NCBI GenBank assembly: GCA_963822295.1
Contig: CAWGHD010000002.1
Location: forward strand, 496,001-560,000
Reading direction: 5' to 3'
Length of the DNA stretch: 64,000 nucleotides
Source of the DNA: VRUE01 sp963822295
GTDB lineage: Bacteria > Actinomycetota > Thermoleophilia > Solirubrobacterales > 70-9
Made by a program: the position numbers and the translations under genes. Each line of letters begins with the position of its first letter. The first letter of the stretch is position 1. Positions 25,396-35,194 of this stretch are shown here, one piece after another. The notes below the pieces were generated by a model. The model was given only the letters and a program-made list of their open reading frames with translations. It made no database searches and was not told where the DNA came from.

Positions 25396-26166
25396 ATGGC
25401 CGTATGGATGATTCCCAACCTCAGAAAGGTGATCTCGCGGCTGCTTCCCAGGAGCGGCGCCGGCGGCAGCCACCTGGAGAGGTTACGGAGCACGATCTTC
25501 GGCCTGCTCGGCGCCGTCACCGCGGTCGGCCTCGGGATCGTCGCGCTCGCCTCGAGCCAGGGCTGGACCAACTTCATCGACCTTCCGGTCCCGGGGGCAC
25601 CGAGCCAGCACGTCGGCGACGCCCGGGTGGTCGCCCAGGCGCCCCCGCCTCCTCCCGCCGAGGTGGCAGGCCCGGAGGTGGCGTCCGGCGAGCGGGAACA
25701 GGCTCCGATCCCCGACCGCGAGCAGCCGTCCGGCACTCCTCCCCCCACGAACGGGCAGTCCACCGGCGGCGTCCCGGCGCCCCCGTCCCATGACCCGAAG
25801 GCGCCTTCAAAGCACGGTGCCGCGAAAGCGCCGGCGACCGAGGCCCCGGCCGGCGGCGCCGAGCCCGGGAGCGCCCCCGGCGGCCCCGGCAAGGCCCCCG
25901 TCGCCGATCCGACATCTCCCCCCGACGACGCCCAGGGGCAACCGGTGACGACGCCGCCCCCCGGCAAAGGCAAGGCAAAAGGCCACGGCAAGGAAAAGCC
26001 GCCGAAGCCGGCCAAGGCGCCCCCGCCCCCGGAAGAGGCTCCTCCTCCGCCGCCCGAGAGCCCTGGCGATGGCGAGGACGGCGATGAGGGGGATGAGGAC
26101 GACGACGACGGCGAGTCGCACGGCAACGGCAATGCCCACGGCCACGATGACGAGGACGACGACTAG
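25396..26166 (+). CDS. Membrane-anchored Pro-rich protein with acidic tail
   Basis: Protein of 256 residues, not recognised. A basic N-terminus precedes one membrane segment ('TIFGLLGAVTAVGLGIVALA', near 36-56). A long Pro/Ala/Lys/Gly-rich disordered stretch with 'PPPPP' runs follows, and the last 35 residues are almost all Asp, Glu, Gly and His ('DEDDDDGESHGNGNAHGHDDEDDD' region). The topology suggests an extracytoplasmic tail; the acidic His-containing end could bind metal ions. The ATG at 25396 is chosen from the position of the membrane segment; the longer frame upstream overlaps comEC. Confidence 0.7.
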   Translation: MAVWMIPNLRKVISRLLPRSGAGGSHLERLRSTIFGLLGAVTAVGLGIVALASSQGWTNFIDLPVPGAPSQHVGDARVVAQAPPPPPAEVAGPEVASGEREQAPIPDREQPSGTPPPTNGQSTGGVPAPPSHDPKAPSKHGAAKAPATEAPAGGAEPGSAPGGPGKAPVADPTSPPDDAQGQPVTTPPPGKGKAKGHGKEKPPKPAKAPPPPEEAPPPPPESPGDGEDGDEGDEDDDDGESHGNGNAHGHDDEDDD

Positions 26167-26217
26167 CCGCTTCCCCGCGGCCTCGGAAGCGCCTGCCGCG
26201 GCCTCTAGACTCGGCCG

Positions 26218-27087
26218 ATGGCCGAGGAACTCCGCTCGCTCTACCTGATCGCCGGCACCGACGGCGCCAAGATCGACGCCACCCGGGCGCGGCTGCGCGC
26301 CCGGGCCGAGTCGGAGGGCGGCGCCGGCGCGCTGGAGATCTTCGACGCGGGCGAGGGCAAGGGGGCCCCCGACCACGAGGCGCTGATCAACGCACTGCCG
26401 GCGATGTCGCTGACCGAATCGCGCCGCTACCTGCTCGCCGACGGCGTCGAGCGCTGGCGGGACCGCCAGCTCGACGCGGTCGCGGAGGCGCTCTCGCAGC
26501 TCCCTCCGGACCTGACCCTGGTCCTGGTCGCGCGGGCCGAGGCGCCGAAGAAGCTCGCCGCCGCGACGCGAGCCGCGGGCGGGGAGGTCCACGAGTTCAC
26601 GGCCCCGGCGGCGCGGGCGATGCCGCGGGTGCTCGTCGCCGAGGCGAACACGCTGGGCTTCCGGCTCGAGCACGACGCCGCGGTCGCCCTGGTCGAGCGG
26701 ATGGGCGCGAACCCGGTGCGGCTCGGAAACGAGCTGCGCCGGCTGGCGCTCTGGGCCGGGCCCGGGGGAGAGGTGTCCCTCGACGACCTCGACGCGATGG
26801 TCTCCGATACCTCGGAGGCGATCGTCTGGTCGCTGGCCGACGCCCTCCAGAACCGCGACCCGGTTACCGCGCTCTCGGTCGCCGAGCGCCTGATCGAGCA
26901 GGACGAGAACGTCACCGGGATGGTCTACGCGCTGGCCTCGAGAATCCGGCGCTCGCGCAACGCGGAGCTGCGCGGCGCGACCGAGGCGCTCGCAGACCTC
27001 GAGGTCTGGTGCCGCGGCGGCGTCGACTACGGCGACGACCTGGCCCTCACCCTGGCCATGAGGCGGGCAGCCGGCGTGGCGGGCTGA
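26218..27087 (+). CDS. holA: DNA polymerase III delta subunit
   Basis: HolA (289 residues), the clamp-loader subunit that opens the beta clamp. It begins 'LRSLYLIAGTDGAKIDATRARLR' and has 'EVHEFTAPAARAMPRVLVAEA', 'NPVRLGNELRRLALWAG' and 'IVWSLADALQNRDPVTALSVAERLI', typical of domains II and III. The N-terminal AAA-like fold lacks an ATP-binding P loop, as in the family. TAGACT lies six bases before the ATG, with no Shine-Dalgarno. It ends three bases before the convergent rpsT gene, the common holA-rpsT neighbourhood. Confidence 0.93.
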   Translation: MAEELRSLYLIAGTDGAKIDATRARLRARAESEGGAGALEIFDAGEGKGAPDHEALINALPAMSLTESRRYLLADGVERWRDRQLDAVAEALSQLPPDLTLVLVARAEAPKKLAAATRAAGGEVHEFTAPAARAMPRVLVAEANTLGFRLEHDAAVALVERMGANPVRLGNELRRLALWAGPGGEVSLDDLDAMVSDTSEAIVWSLADALQNRDPVTALSVAERLIEQDENVTGMVYALASRIRRSRNAELRGATEALADLEVWCRGGVDYGDDLALTLAMRRAAGVAG

Positions 27088-27090
27088 GGG

Positions 27091-27357
27091 CTACTTAACG
27101 GCGGCGGCGGAAATACGGGCCGCTCGGGACTTCTTGCGGGCGCCCGTGTTCTTGTGCAGGGCGCCCTTCTGGACGGCCTTGTCGATGCGGGAGACGAGCG
27201 CCTTGTGCTCGGCGGCGATCGTCTCGGCCTCGCCGGACTCGATCGCGCTCTCGAGGCGGCGGAAATGGGTCTTCACGGTGCTCGTGAGCAGCCGGTTCTC
27301 CACCCGCTCGCGCTCGCTGCGCAGTATCCGCTTCTTCTGTGAGGCTATGTTGGCCAT
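27091..27357 (-). CDS. rpsT: 30S ribosomal protein S20
   Basis: Ribosomal protein S20 (88 residues). It starts 'MANIASQKKRILRSERERVENR', continues with three Lys/Arg-rich helices and ends 'KGALHKNTGARKKSRAARISAA', all diagnostic. A TATAGT -10-like hexamer lies on the minus strand at about 27405-27410, roughly 48 bases upstream, so this gene has a short leader. It is divergent from murJ. Confidence 0.97.
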   Translation of the reverse strand: MANIASQKKRILRSERERVENRLLTSTVKTHFRRLESAIESGEAETIAAEHKALVSRIDKAVQKGALHKNTGARKKSRAARISAAAVK

Positions 27358-27426
27358 TGATTCGTGTGCCTGAGCGGGCGTCGAGCCAGCTCCAGGCGGC
27401 CGCCGACTATAGCGACTGAGACCAGC

Positions 27427-29049
27427 TTGGAGACGCCCAAGACACCCGACCGCGACGAGCCGGCGCCGGACGCCGACCCCACCGGCCCGGACCGGCGGCG
27501 CCAGGGCGGGCGGATAGCGAGATCGACCGCCTTCTTCTCGGTGGCGACCGCGGCCTCGCGCGTCGCCGGCCTCGTGCGCGAGATCTTCGCCGCCAGCTAC
27601 TACGGGGTCAGCGGCCCGATGTCGGCTTTCACGATCGCCTTCCAGGTCCCCAACCTGGTCCGCAGCCTCTTCGCCGACGCCGCCCTGCAGCCCGCCTTCA
27701 TCCCGATCTTCACTGAGCAGCTCGAGCGCAAGAACTACCAGGAGGCCTTCCGTCTGGCCTCGACGCTGATTCTTCTGGTCACCCTCGTCCTCGGCTCGAT
27801 CACGGCGCTCTTCGTGCTCGCGGCGCCGGTGATCATGCCGCTCTTCGCCCCCGGCTTCGAGGGCGAGATCCTCGACCTAACCGTCACCCTCTCCCAGGTC
27901 CTCTTCCCGATCCTGATCCTGCTCGGGATCAGCGGCGTCGTCGTCGGCGTCCTGCAGAGCTACGACCGCTTCGGCGCCTTCGCGATCGCGCCGTTCTTCT
28001 GGAACGTGACGATCATCGTCCTGCTCGTCGTCCTCGCCCCGATGTTCGAGGGCGACGACCGCATCTACGCCTACGCGATCGGGATCCTGGTCGGCACCCT
28101 GGTCCAGCTGCTGATCCCGGTCTTCGACCTCCGCAACACGCCATTCAAGTTCAGCCTCAGCTTCGCCTGGCGCAACCCGGACGTGCGGCGCGTCCTGGTC
28201 CTGATGCTGCCGGTCACGCTCAGCCTCGGGCTGATCAACTTCAACCTCGTGATCAACAGCCTCTTCGGGACCCTGGTCAGCACCGAAGCGCCGGCGGCGA
28301 TCGACAAGGCCTTCCGTATCTACCAGCTCCCGCAGGGGATCTTCTCGGTGGCGATCGCGACCGTGCTCTTCCCGACCCTCGCGCGCTATGCCTCGCGCGG
28401 CGAGACCGACAACCTGAGGGCGACGATGGCGAACGGGATGAGGCAGATCCTCTTCATCCTGGCTCCGGCCGCGGCCGCGGTCCTGGTCCTCTCCGAGCCG
28501 ATGGTGCGGCTCGTCTTCCAGCGCGGCGAGTTCACCCCCGACCAGACCACGCTGGTCGCCACCGCGCTCTTCTGGTTCGCCTTCTCGCTGCCCACCAACG
28601 GCCTCTTCCTCCTCCTCACCCGCACCTTCTTCAGCCTCCAGCGCCCCTGGATGCCGACCGCGATCGCCGCCGGCAACCTGGCCGTGACGGCACTCGGCTC
28701 GCTCGCCCTCTACGACCTCGGGGTGGGAGGGATCGTCGCGGCGACGGCGATCGCGACGGCGGTCAGCGTCTTCGCCCAATGCGTGATCCTGCGGCGGCTG
28801 CTCGACGGCCTCGAACTGGGGCGGCTGCTCGAGGGCGCGGTTCGAATCACGCTGGCATCAGCCGCCCTCGCCGCGGTCAGCCTCGTCGTCTGGGACCTTC
28901 TCGACGAGGCGCTGGGCCGCGGCCTCGGCGGCCAGATCGCCTCCCTCGGCATCGCCCTCGCCCTCGGGCTGATCACCTACCTGGCTGCCGCCAGGCTGTT
29001 CCGCATCCCCGAGCTGGAGCAGATCACCCGTCTCGTCCGCCGCCGCTAG
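27427..29049 (+). CDS. murJ: Lipid II flippase MurJ
   Basis: MurJ/MviN family flippase of about 540 residues, moving lipid II across the membrane. A hydrophilic N-terminus precedes 'RRQGGRIARSTAFFSVATAASRVAGLVREI'-type sequence and about 14 membrane segments. The signature 'YGVSGPMSAFTIAFQVPNLVRSLFADAALQPAFIPIF' region is present, as is 'LPQGIFSVAIATVLFPTLARYAS'. The start is uncertain: TTG 27427, after a TATAGC hexamer at about 27406, or GTG 27364, which lies upstream of that hexamer. It abuts the next gene without a gap (stop TAG followed by ATG). Confidence 0.92.
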   Translation: METPKTPDRDEPAPDADPTGPDRRRQGGRIARSTAFFSVATAASRVAGLVREIFAASYYGVSGPMSAFTIAFQVPNLVRSLFADAALQPAFIPIFTEQLERKNYQEAFRLASTLILLVTLVLGSITALFVLAAPVIMPLFAPGFEGEILDLTVTLSQVLFPILILLGISGVVVGVLQSYDRFGAFAIAPFFWNVTIIVLLVVLAPMFEGDDRIYAYAIGILVGTLVQLLIPVFDLRNTPFKFSLSFAWRNPDVRRVLVLMLPVTLSLGLINFNLVINSLFGTLVSTEAPAAIDKAFRIYQLPQGIFSVAIATVLFPTLARYASRGETDNLRATMANGMRQILFILAPAAAAVLVLSEPMVRLVFQRGEFTPDQTTLVATALFWFAFSLPTNGLFLLLTRTFFSLQRPWMPTAIAAGNLAVTALGSLALYDLGVGGIVAATAIATAVSVFAQCVILRRLLDGLELGRLLEGAVRITLASAALAAVSLVVWDLLDEALGRGLGGQIASLGIALALGLITYLAAARLFRIPELEQITRLVRRR

Positions 29050-31116
29050 ATGCTCGACCTCGGCTCCTACCTGCTCGGCGTCGCTCAGATCCTCGCCCTG
29101 GCGGGCTTCGCCTGGCTGGGCGGCTCGTCACTTCGCTCGCGATTGGTCCCCGAGCTCTCGGGCGCCCCCGCGCACCTGGCCTCAAGCGTGGTGTCGCTCG
29201 CGATCTTGATCTTGTCGGCTGAGATCCTCGGCACCCTCGGCGCCTTCGACCCCCTGCCGTATCTCCTGCTGGTCGGGGCTTTCGGCGTCGGATGCCGGAC
29301 GCTCCTCCGCGGGTGGCGCCCGTCGAGGGGGGCCGAGAACGTAAACCTCGCCCGCAGGCCCCCGTCGACGGGCGACGGGACCCGCGGCCGGGGCGCCTCC
29401 ATCCCGACCCTGGTCGCATTGGCCATCGCGGCGGCAGCGGTCGTCAAATTCGCCGCCGAGGTGAAGCTGAAGCTCGGCACAGGGATGACCGGGTTCGACA
29501 GCACCTGGTACCACGGGCCGTTCGCCGGCGGGTTCATGCAGAGCGGGGACACGTGGGACCTGCACTACATAGCGCCGCAGTTCCTGGCCTGGTTCTACCC
29601 GGCCAATTCAGAGCTGGTGCACGCGGTCGGGATGAATGCGTTTGACCGGGACATCCTCTCGCCGCTGCTCAACCTCAGTTGGTTCGTGGGCTGCCTGGTC
29701 GCCTGCTGGTGCATGGGCAGGCCGTACCGCGTAGCACCCTGGTCGCTTGCGCTGGGCGCGATCGCGCTCAGCGTTCCGGCGTTCCTGGACCAGGCGGGCG
29801 AGGCGCGCAACGACATCGTCGGGACCTTCTTCCTGCTTGCCGCAGTTGCGATCGCCCTCAACGTCTGGGTGGCGAGGACCGAAGGCGACGGCGAGACGGG
29901 CACCGCGGAGAGCCAGGGGCTACCCACCGGCGCCCTGCTCGTCGTCGGCCTCGCCGCCGGCCTGGCGGCCGGGACCAAGCTCAACTTCCTGCTGCCCGGG
30001 GCCGTCATGGTCGTCGGCCTTGCCGCGGTCACGCCGCGCGGGCGCCGTCTCCGGGCCCTGGCGGTGACCGGTCTGGCGGCCCTGGCGGGCGGCGGCTACT
30101 GCTACCTGCGCAACCTCATCCAGACCGGCAACCCGCTGCCCTGGTTCGACGGCGTCGGCCCGATCCCGCTGCCAGCGCCCGATCAGGAGCTCGGCGGCCG
30201 CGAAGCGCACAGCGTGCTCGACTACCTCACCGACGGCGCCGTCTGGTCGGACTGGTTCCTGCCCGGGCTCCGCGACGGGCTCTGGATCGTCTGGCCGCTG
30301 CTCGTCATCGCGGCCTTCGCCGCCTTGGCGCTGGCCCTCCAGGGATTCCGCGGTTCGCCTGGGAGCGACGGCGACGGAGGGGCGCGGGACCCTGTGCTCG
30401 CCGTCGCCGGCCTGGCCGGCCTCGCCACCGCTCTCGCCTGGCTCGTCGCCCCGACCTCGGCCTCCGGCCCCGAGGGCATGCCACGCGGCTTCGAGTCCGG
30501 CCTCCGCTACCTGGCCCCAGCCCTGATCCTCGGCCTCGCCCTTCTCCCAACCTCCCCGTCCCTCCGCAGCCGCCTACCCTCGCGCCCGCCGAGGTCGTCT
30601 TTTGTTCCGCTATGGGCAACAAAAGGCGACCTCGGCCGGGGGATCGGGGTCGGGCTCGCCGCCTTGGGGGTCGTGCTCGCGGTTGGGGCCGGTTACGTCG
30701 TCCAGCGGGAGTACCTGCGGGACCGGTACGCGAATCCGTCCTTCACGACACCCGGCCTGAACGCCGCCTTCGAGTGGGCGACCCCTCTCTCCGGCGCCCG
30801 GATCGCGACCACGAGCACCCGCCAGTACCCCCTGTTCGGCACCGATCTCTCCAACCAGGTCGAGTTCGTCGGCGAAGACCGTCCCCACGGCGGCTTCGTC
30901 GCCCCCGCCACCTGCCAGGCCTGGCGCCGCCTCCTCGACGAGGGGGACTACGACTACGTCGTCGCCAGCCGCGACCGCATCGAACCCGGCAAGCCCCCCT
31001 ACTCAGAGACCGCCCGCTGGACCGAAGGCCCGGGCGCCATCGTCGTCCTCCGCAAGCCACCGACGGTCGTCTTCAAGCTGAGCGGACGATTGGATCCATC
31101 GACCTGCCCAAGCTGA
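29050..31116 (+). CDS. Polytopic membrane protein, GT-C glycosyltransferase-like
   Basis: Protein of 688 residues with about ten or more membrane segments. After the third one comes an extracytoplasmic-type loop with 'GFDSTWYHGPFAGGFMQSGDTWDLH', and a later segment has 'DQAGEARNDIVGTFFLLAAVAIAL'. This pattern resembles GT-C type glycosyltransferases and related wall-assembly proteins, but I cannot assign a substrate. The last 130 residues are soluble. The ATG follows the murJ stop directly, so it is probably in the murJ operon. Two palindromic elements lie inside the gene (29317-29374 and 30588-30636), both in hydrophilic loops between membrane segments, and keep the frame open. Confidence 0.7.
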   Translation: MLDLGSYLLGVAQILALAGFAWLGGSSLRSRLVPELSGAPAHLASSVVSLAILILSAEILGTLGAFDPLPYLLLVGAFGVGCRTLLRGWRPSRGAENVNLARRPPSTGDGTRGRGASIPTLVALAIAAAAVVKFAAEVKLKLGTGMTGFDSTWYHGPFAGGFMQSGDTWDLHYIAPQFLAWFYPANSELVHAVGMNAFDRDILSPLLNLSWFVGCLVACWCMGRPYRVAPWSLALGAIALSVPAFLDQAGEARNDIVGTFFLLAAVAIALNVWVARTEGDGETGTAESQGLPTGALLVVGLAAGLAAGTKLNFLLPGAVMVVGLAAVTPRGRRLRALAVTGLAALAGGGYCYLRNLIQTGNPLPWFDGVGPIPLPAPDQELGGREAHSVLDYLTDGAVWSDWFLPGLRDGLWIVWPLLVIAAFAALALALQGFRGSPGSDGDGGARDPVLAVAGLAGLATALAWLVAPTSASGPEGMPRGFESGLRYLAPALILGLALLPTSPSLRSRLPSRPPRSSFVPLWATKGDLGRGIGVGLAALGVVLAVGAGYVVQREYLRDRYANPSFTTPGLNAAFEWATPLSGARIATTSTRQYPLFGTDLSNQVEFVGEDRPHGGFVAPATCQAWRRLLDEGDYDYVVASRDRIEPGKPPYSETARWTEGPGAIVVLRKPPTVVFKLSGRLDPSTCPS
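29317..29374. repeat. Palindromic element family 4, copy A, inside a coding gene
   Basis: Arms 29317-29334 and 29357-29374 form an 18-bp inverted repeat with one mismatch. The core GGGGGCC-GAGAAC and CGCCCGCA-GGCCCCC is shared with 31201-31265. It is translated within the membrane protein as the loop after 'TLLRGW', reading 'RPSRGAENVNLARRPPS'. Confidence 0.8.
30588..30636. repeat. Palindromic element family 3, copy B, inside a coding gene
   Basis: Arms 30588-30606 and 30618-30636 form a 19-bp inverted repeat with one T-G wobble. The core GTCGTCTTTTGTT and AACAAAAGGCGAC is shared with 36714-36754 and 54839-54875. It is translated in the membrane protein as 'RSSFVPLWATKGDLG', just before the last membrane segment. 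Confidence 0.8.
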
Positions 31117-31200
31117 GGACCTTCGTTCGAACTGTCGGGCGCTGAGGAGCTCGCGGTGGGGTCCATCGGCGTCTGGCGCAGGCGATTCTCGCGCGGGTGG

Positions 31201-31265
31201 CACTCCGGCGAGGGGGCCGAGAACGGACCCAGTTTGGCCCGCCCGCAGGCCCCCTCGCCGGAGTG
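31201..31265. repeat. Palindromic element family 4, copy B
   Basis: Perfect 18-bp inverted repeat, arms 31201-31218 and 31248-31265, around a 29-base loop containing GAGAAC and CGCCCGCA. The inner core matches the element at 29317-29374, whereas the outer 10-12 bases of the arms differ. It lies 41 bases before lepA. Confidence 0.85.
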
Positions 31266-31306
31266 ACGGGCCCCGCGCGCCAAGTCGCCATACTCCGCAC
31301 CCGCCG

Positions 31307-33100
<1,794 letters not shown>

Positions 33101-33166
33101 TGGGCGACGCCCTGGCTGGCTGAGCAGATAGGGTGCCGCCCGACCAGCTAGGAGGGGAATTCTTCG

Positions 33167-33607
33167 ATGGCGATCAAGACGGACGCGATAGGCAAGGAAT
33201 GGCCCGCCACGACCTATGAGGTGGGCAAGGAGAAGATCGGCGAGTACGCCCGCGTGGTCGGGCTCGACAACCCGGTGCACAGCGACCGCGAGGCGGCCAC
33301 AGCGGCGGGCTACCGCGACGTCGTCGCGCCGCCCATGTTCTGCGTCGTCTACAGCGCCCCGGCCCTCGGACCGGCGATGTTCGACGACGAGGTCGGGATG
33401 AACTTCGCCGCGATGGTCCACGGGGGCCAGGAGTTCGAGTGGGGCGAGCCCGCCTGCTCGGGCGACGAGATCACGACCACGGCGAAATGCCTGGAGATCT
33501 TCGAGAAGGACGGCAAGGGCTTCTACAAATTCGAGACGAACTCGGTCAACCAGGACGGCCAGCTGGTCGTCAAGGGGACCTGGACCAACATCGTGAGGGG
33601 GGTCTGA
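33167..33607 (+). CDS. MaoC-type dehydratase, HadA/HadC-like subunit
   Basis: FAS1-like / MaoC N-terminal dehydratase domain (146 residues). The stretch 'IGEYARVVGLDNPVHSDREAATAAGYRDVVAPPMF' matches the structural half of the heterodimeric (3R)-hydroxyacyl-ACP dehydratases, which lacks the catalytic Asp-His pair. It ends one base before the HadB-like gene; the pair should act together on hydroxyacyl-ACP or -CoA in fatty acid elongation. A Shine-Dalgarno (GGAGGGG) lies before the ATG. Confidence 0.85.
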   Translation: MAIKTDAIGKEWPATTYEVGKEKIGEYARVVGLDNPVHSDREAATAAGYRDVVAPPMFCVVYSAPALGPAMFDDEVGMNFAAMVHGGQEFEWGEPACSGDEITTTAKCLEIFEKDGKGFYKFETNSVNQDGQLVVKGTWTNIVRGV

Positions 33608-33608
33608 G

Positions 33609-33998
33609 ATGGGACTCAGCGAGGGAGATCAGATCGCCGAGATCCGGGTCACCCCGGACAAGTACCTGCCGCACCGCTACGCGGGCGCCTCGGGGGACTT
33701 CAACCCGATCCACATCGATCCCGAGTTCGCCAAGGCGGTCGGCCTGCCCAACACGATCCTCCACGGCCTTTACATGATGGGCCTGGTCGCCAGGGCCAGC
33801 ACCGAGGCGGCGGGGGGCGACCCGCGCTCGCTGAAGCGGCTCTCCGTGCAGTTCCGCGGCATGGGCGCGCCGGAGACCGAGATCGTCGTCAGCGGCACGG
33901 TCAAGTCGGTCGACGGCGACCGCGCCACGATCGACACAGTCGCGGCCCAGGGCGACAATCAGACCATTCGAAACGCCGAGGCGGAAGTAGCGCTGTAG
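33609..33998 (+). CDS. MaoC-type dehydratase, HadB-like catalytic subunit
   Basis: Hot-dog fold dehydratase (129 residues) with the hydratase 2 motif 'YAGASGDFNPIHIDPEFAKAVG', holding the catalytic Asp and His, followed by 'ILHGLYMMGLVAR'. This is the catalytic partner of the preceding HadA-like subunit. Exact acyl-chain preference unknown. Its stop codon overlaps the left arm of a family 1 hairpin. Confidence 0.88.
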   Translation: MGLSEGDQIAEIRVTPDKYLPHRYAGASGDFNPIHIDPEFAKAVGLPNTILHGLYMMGLVARASTEAAGGDPRSLKRLSVQFRGMGAPETEIVVSGTVKSVDGDRATIDTVAAQGDNQTIRNAEAEVAL

Positions 33999-34107
33999 CG
34001 GGAGCGGGTGGCCCTGCCCGCTCAACTTTTTCGATCAACGGGGCTGGCTGTCCGCCGGCGGATAGCCGAAAAAGTACAAGCCGCGGGCAGGGCCACCCGC
34101 TCCCGCT
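33997..34107. repeat. Palindromic element family 1, copy B
   Basis: Outer arms 33997-34021 and 34083-34107 are a perfect 25-bp inverted repeat starting in the hadB-like stop codon. The core CTCAACTTTTTCG (34021-34033) and CGAAAAAGTACAAGCC (34067-34082) equals copy A at 4655-4766. The centre forms a further stem GGCTgTCCGCC/GGCGGAtAGCC. It separates the hadB-like gene from hrcA. Confidence 0.85.
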
Positions 34108-34122
34108 TCTAGACTTCGCAGC

Positions 34123-35163
34123 GTGCTTACTTCTCGCCAAGAGCTGATTTTGACGCTGGTCGTCGATGCCTATCTGGCGTCGGCGAGGCCTGTGGGGTCC
34201 AAGGAGGTTGCCGAGAAGCCGGAGGTCGAGTGGGGGGCGTCGACCGTGCGGGCGGAGCTCGCCGCGCTCGAGGCGGCCGGCTACCTGACCCATCCCCACA
34301 CCTCCGCCGGCCGCGTGCCGACCGACTCCGGCTACCGGCGCTACGTGGACCTGATGCTGGCGACGGGCCGGCCCCTCGCGGCGCCCTCCGCCGAGACCGG
34401 CATCGCCGTCGAGCTCTCGCGCCTGCGCCGCGAGGTGGACGTGGCGATGCGGCAGACGACGGCGGCGCTCGCCCAGGTCACCGACCTGGTGGCGCTGGCC
34501 ACGGCGCCGCCCGAGAGCGTCGCCGCCACTATCCACCGGGTGGAGGTCCTGCGCCTCCAGCCCAACCGGGTGATGGTGATCGCGATCGCCTCCAGCGGCG
34601 CCGTCGCCAAGCGGGTCTTCGACTTCGAGGCCGGCGTCGACCCCGGTCTCGTCGAGTGGGCCTCCAGTTACCTGAACGAGTCGCTGAGCGGGATGAGCGT
34701 CGGCGCCCGGATGATCGCCAACCGGCTCTCCGACCCCGAGCTCGGCCCGGCCGAGTCGGCGTTCGTCGCCACCCTCGGGGCGGTCTTCACGGAGCTCGAC
34801 CGCGACGAGGGCCAGACCCTCTACATGGACGGCGCCGCGCGCCTGCTCTCCGACTCGCGCCTCGGCGACCTGCCTCGCGCCGACGAGCTGATGACGGCGC
34901 TCGAGGGCCGGGCCAGCGTCCTGCGGGTCCTGCGCTCGGCGCTCGACGAGCGCTCCGTCTTCCTCTGGATCGGCGACGAGAACCCGCAGCCGGAGCTGCG
35001 CTCGGTCAGCGTCGTCGGCGCCAACTACGGGCTTGCGCATCGCAACCTCGGCTCGGTCGGCGTCGTCGGGCCGCTGCGGATGGACTACGCGACGGCGATC
35101 GCCTCTGTGCGCGGCGCGGCGCGCGAGCTCTCCCGCTATTGCGAGACGGTCTACGGCGACTGA
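34123..35163 (+). CDS. hrcA: Heat-inducible transcription repressor HrcA
   Basis: HrcA (346 residues), repressor of chaperone genes. The N-terminal winged helix holds 'LTSRQELILTLVVDAYLASARPVGSKEV' and 'STVRAELAALEAAGYLTHPHTSAGRVPT', both diagnostic. The GAF-like region and the C-terminal 'NYGLAHRNLGSVGVVGPLRMDYATAIASV' are complete. TAGACT lies seven bases before the GTG start, overlapping the end of the upstream hairpin region. I saw no CIRCE inverted repeat in front of it. Confidence 0.95.
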   Translation: MLTSRQELILTLVVDAYLASARPVGSKEVAEKPEVEWGASTVRAELAALEAAGYLTHPHTSAGRVPTDSGYRRYVDLMLATGRPLAAPSAETGIAVELSRLRREVDVAMRQTTAALAQVTDLVALATAPPESVAATIHRVEVLRLQPNRVMVIAIASSGAVAKRVFDFEAGVDPGLVEWASSYLNESLSGMSVGARMIANRLSDPELGPAESAFVATLGAVFTELDRDEGQTLYMDGAARLLSDSRLGDLPRADELMTALEGRASVLRVLRSALDERSVFLWIGDENPQPELRSVSVVGANYGLAHRNLGSVGVVGPLRMDYATAIASVRGAARELSRYCETVYGD

Positions 35164-35194
35164 TCGTGACGACCCCGGCGAAGACGGCGGCCTG

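Noticed and set aside
34108..34122. CIRCE operator before hrcA
   Set aside because: No GCACTC-N9-GAGTGC type inverted repeat is present in the short region between the hairpin element and the start.
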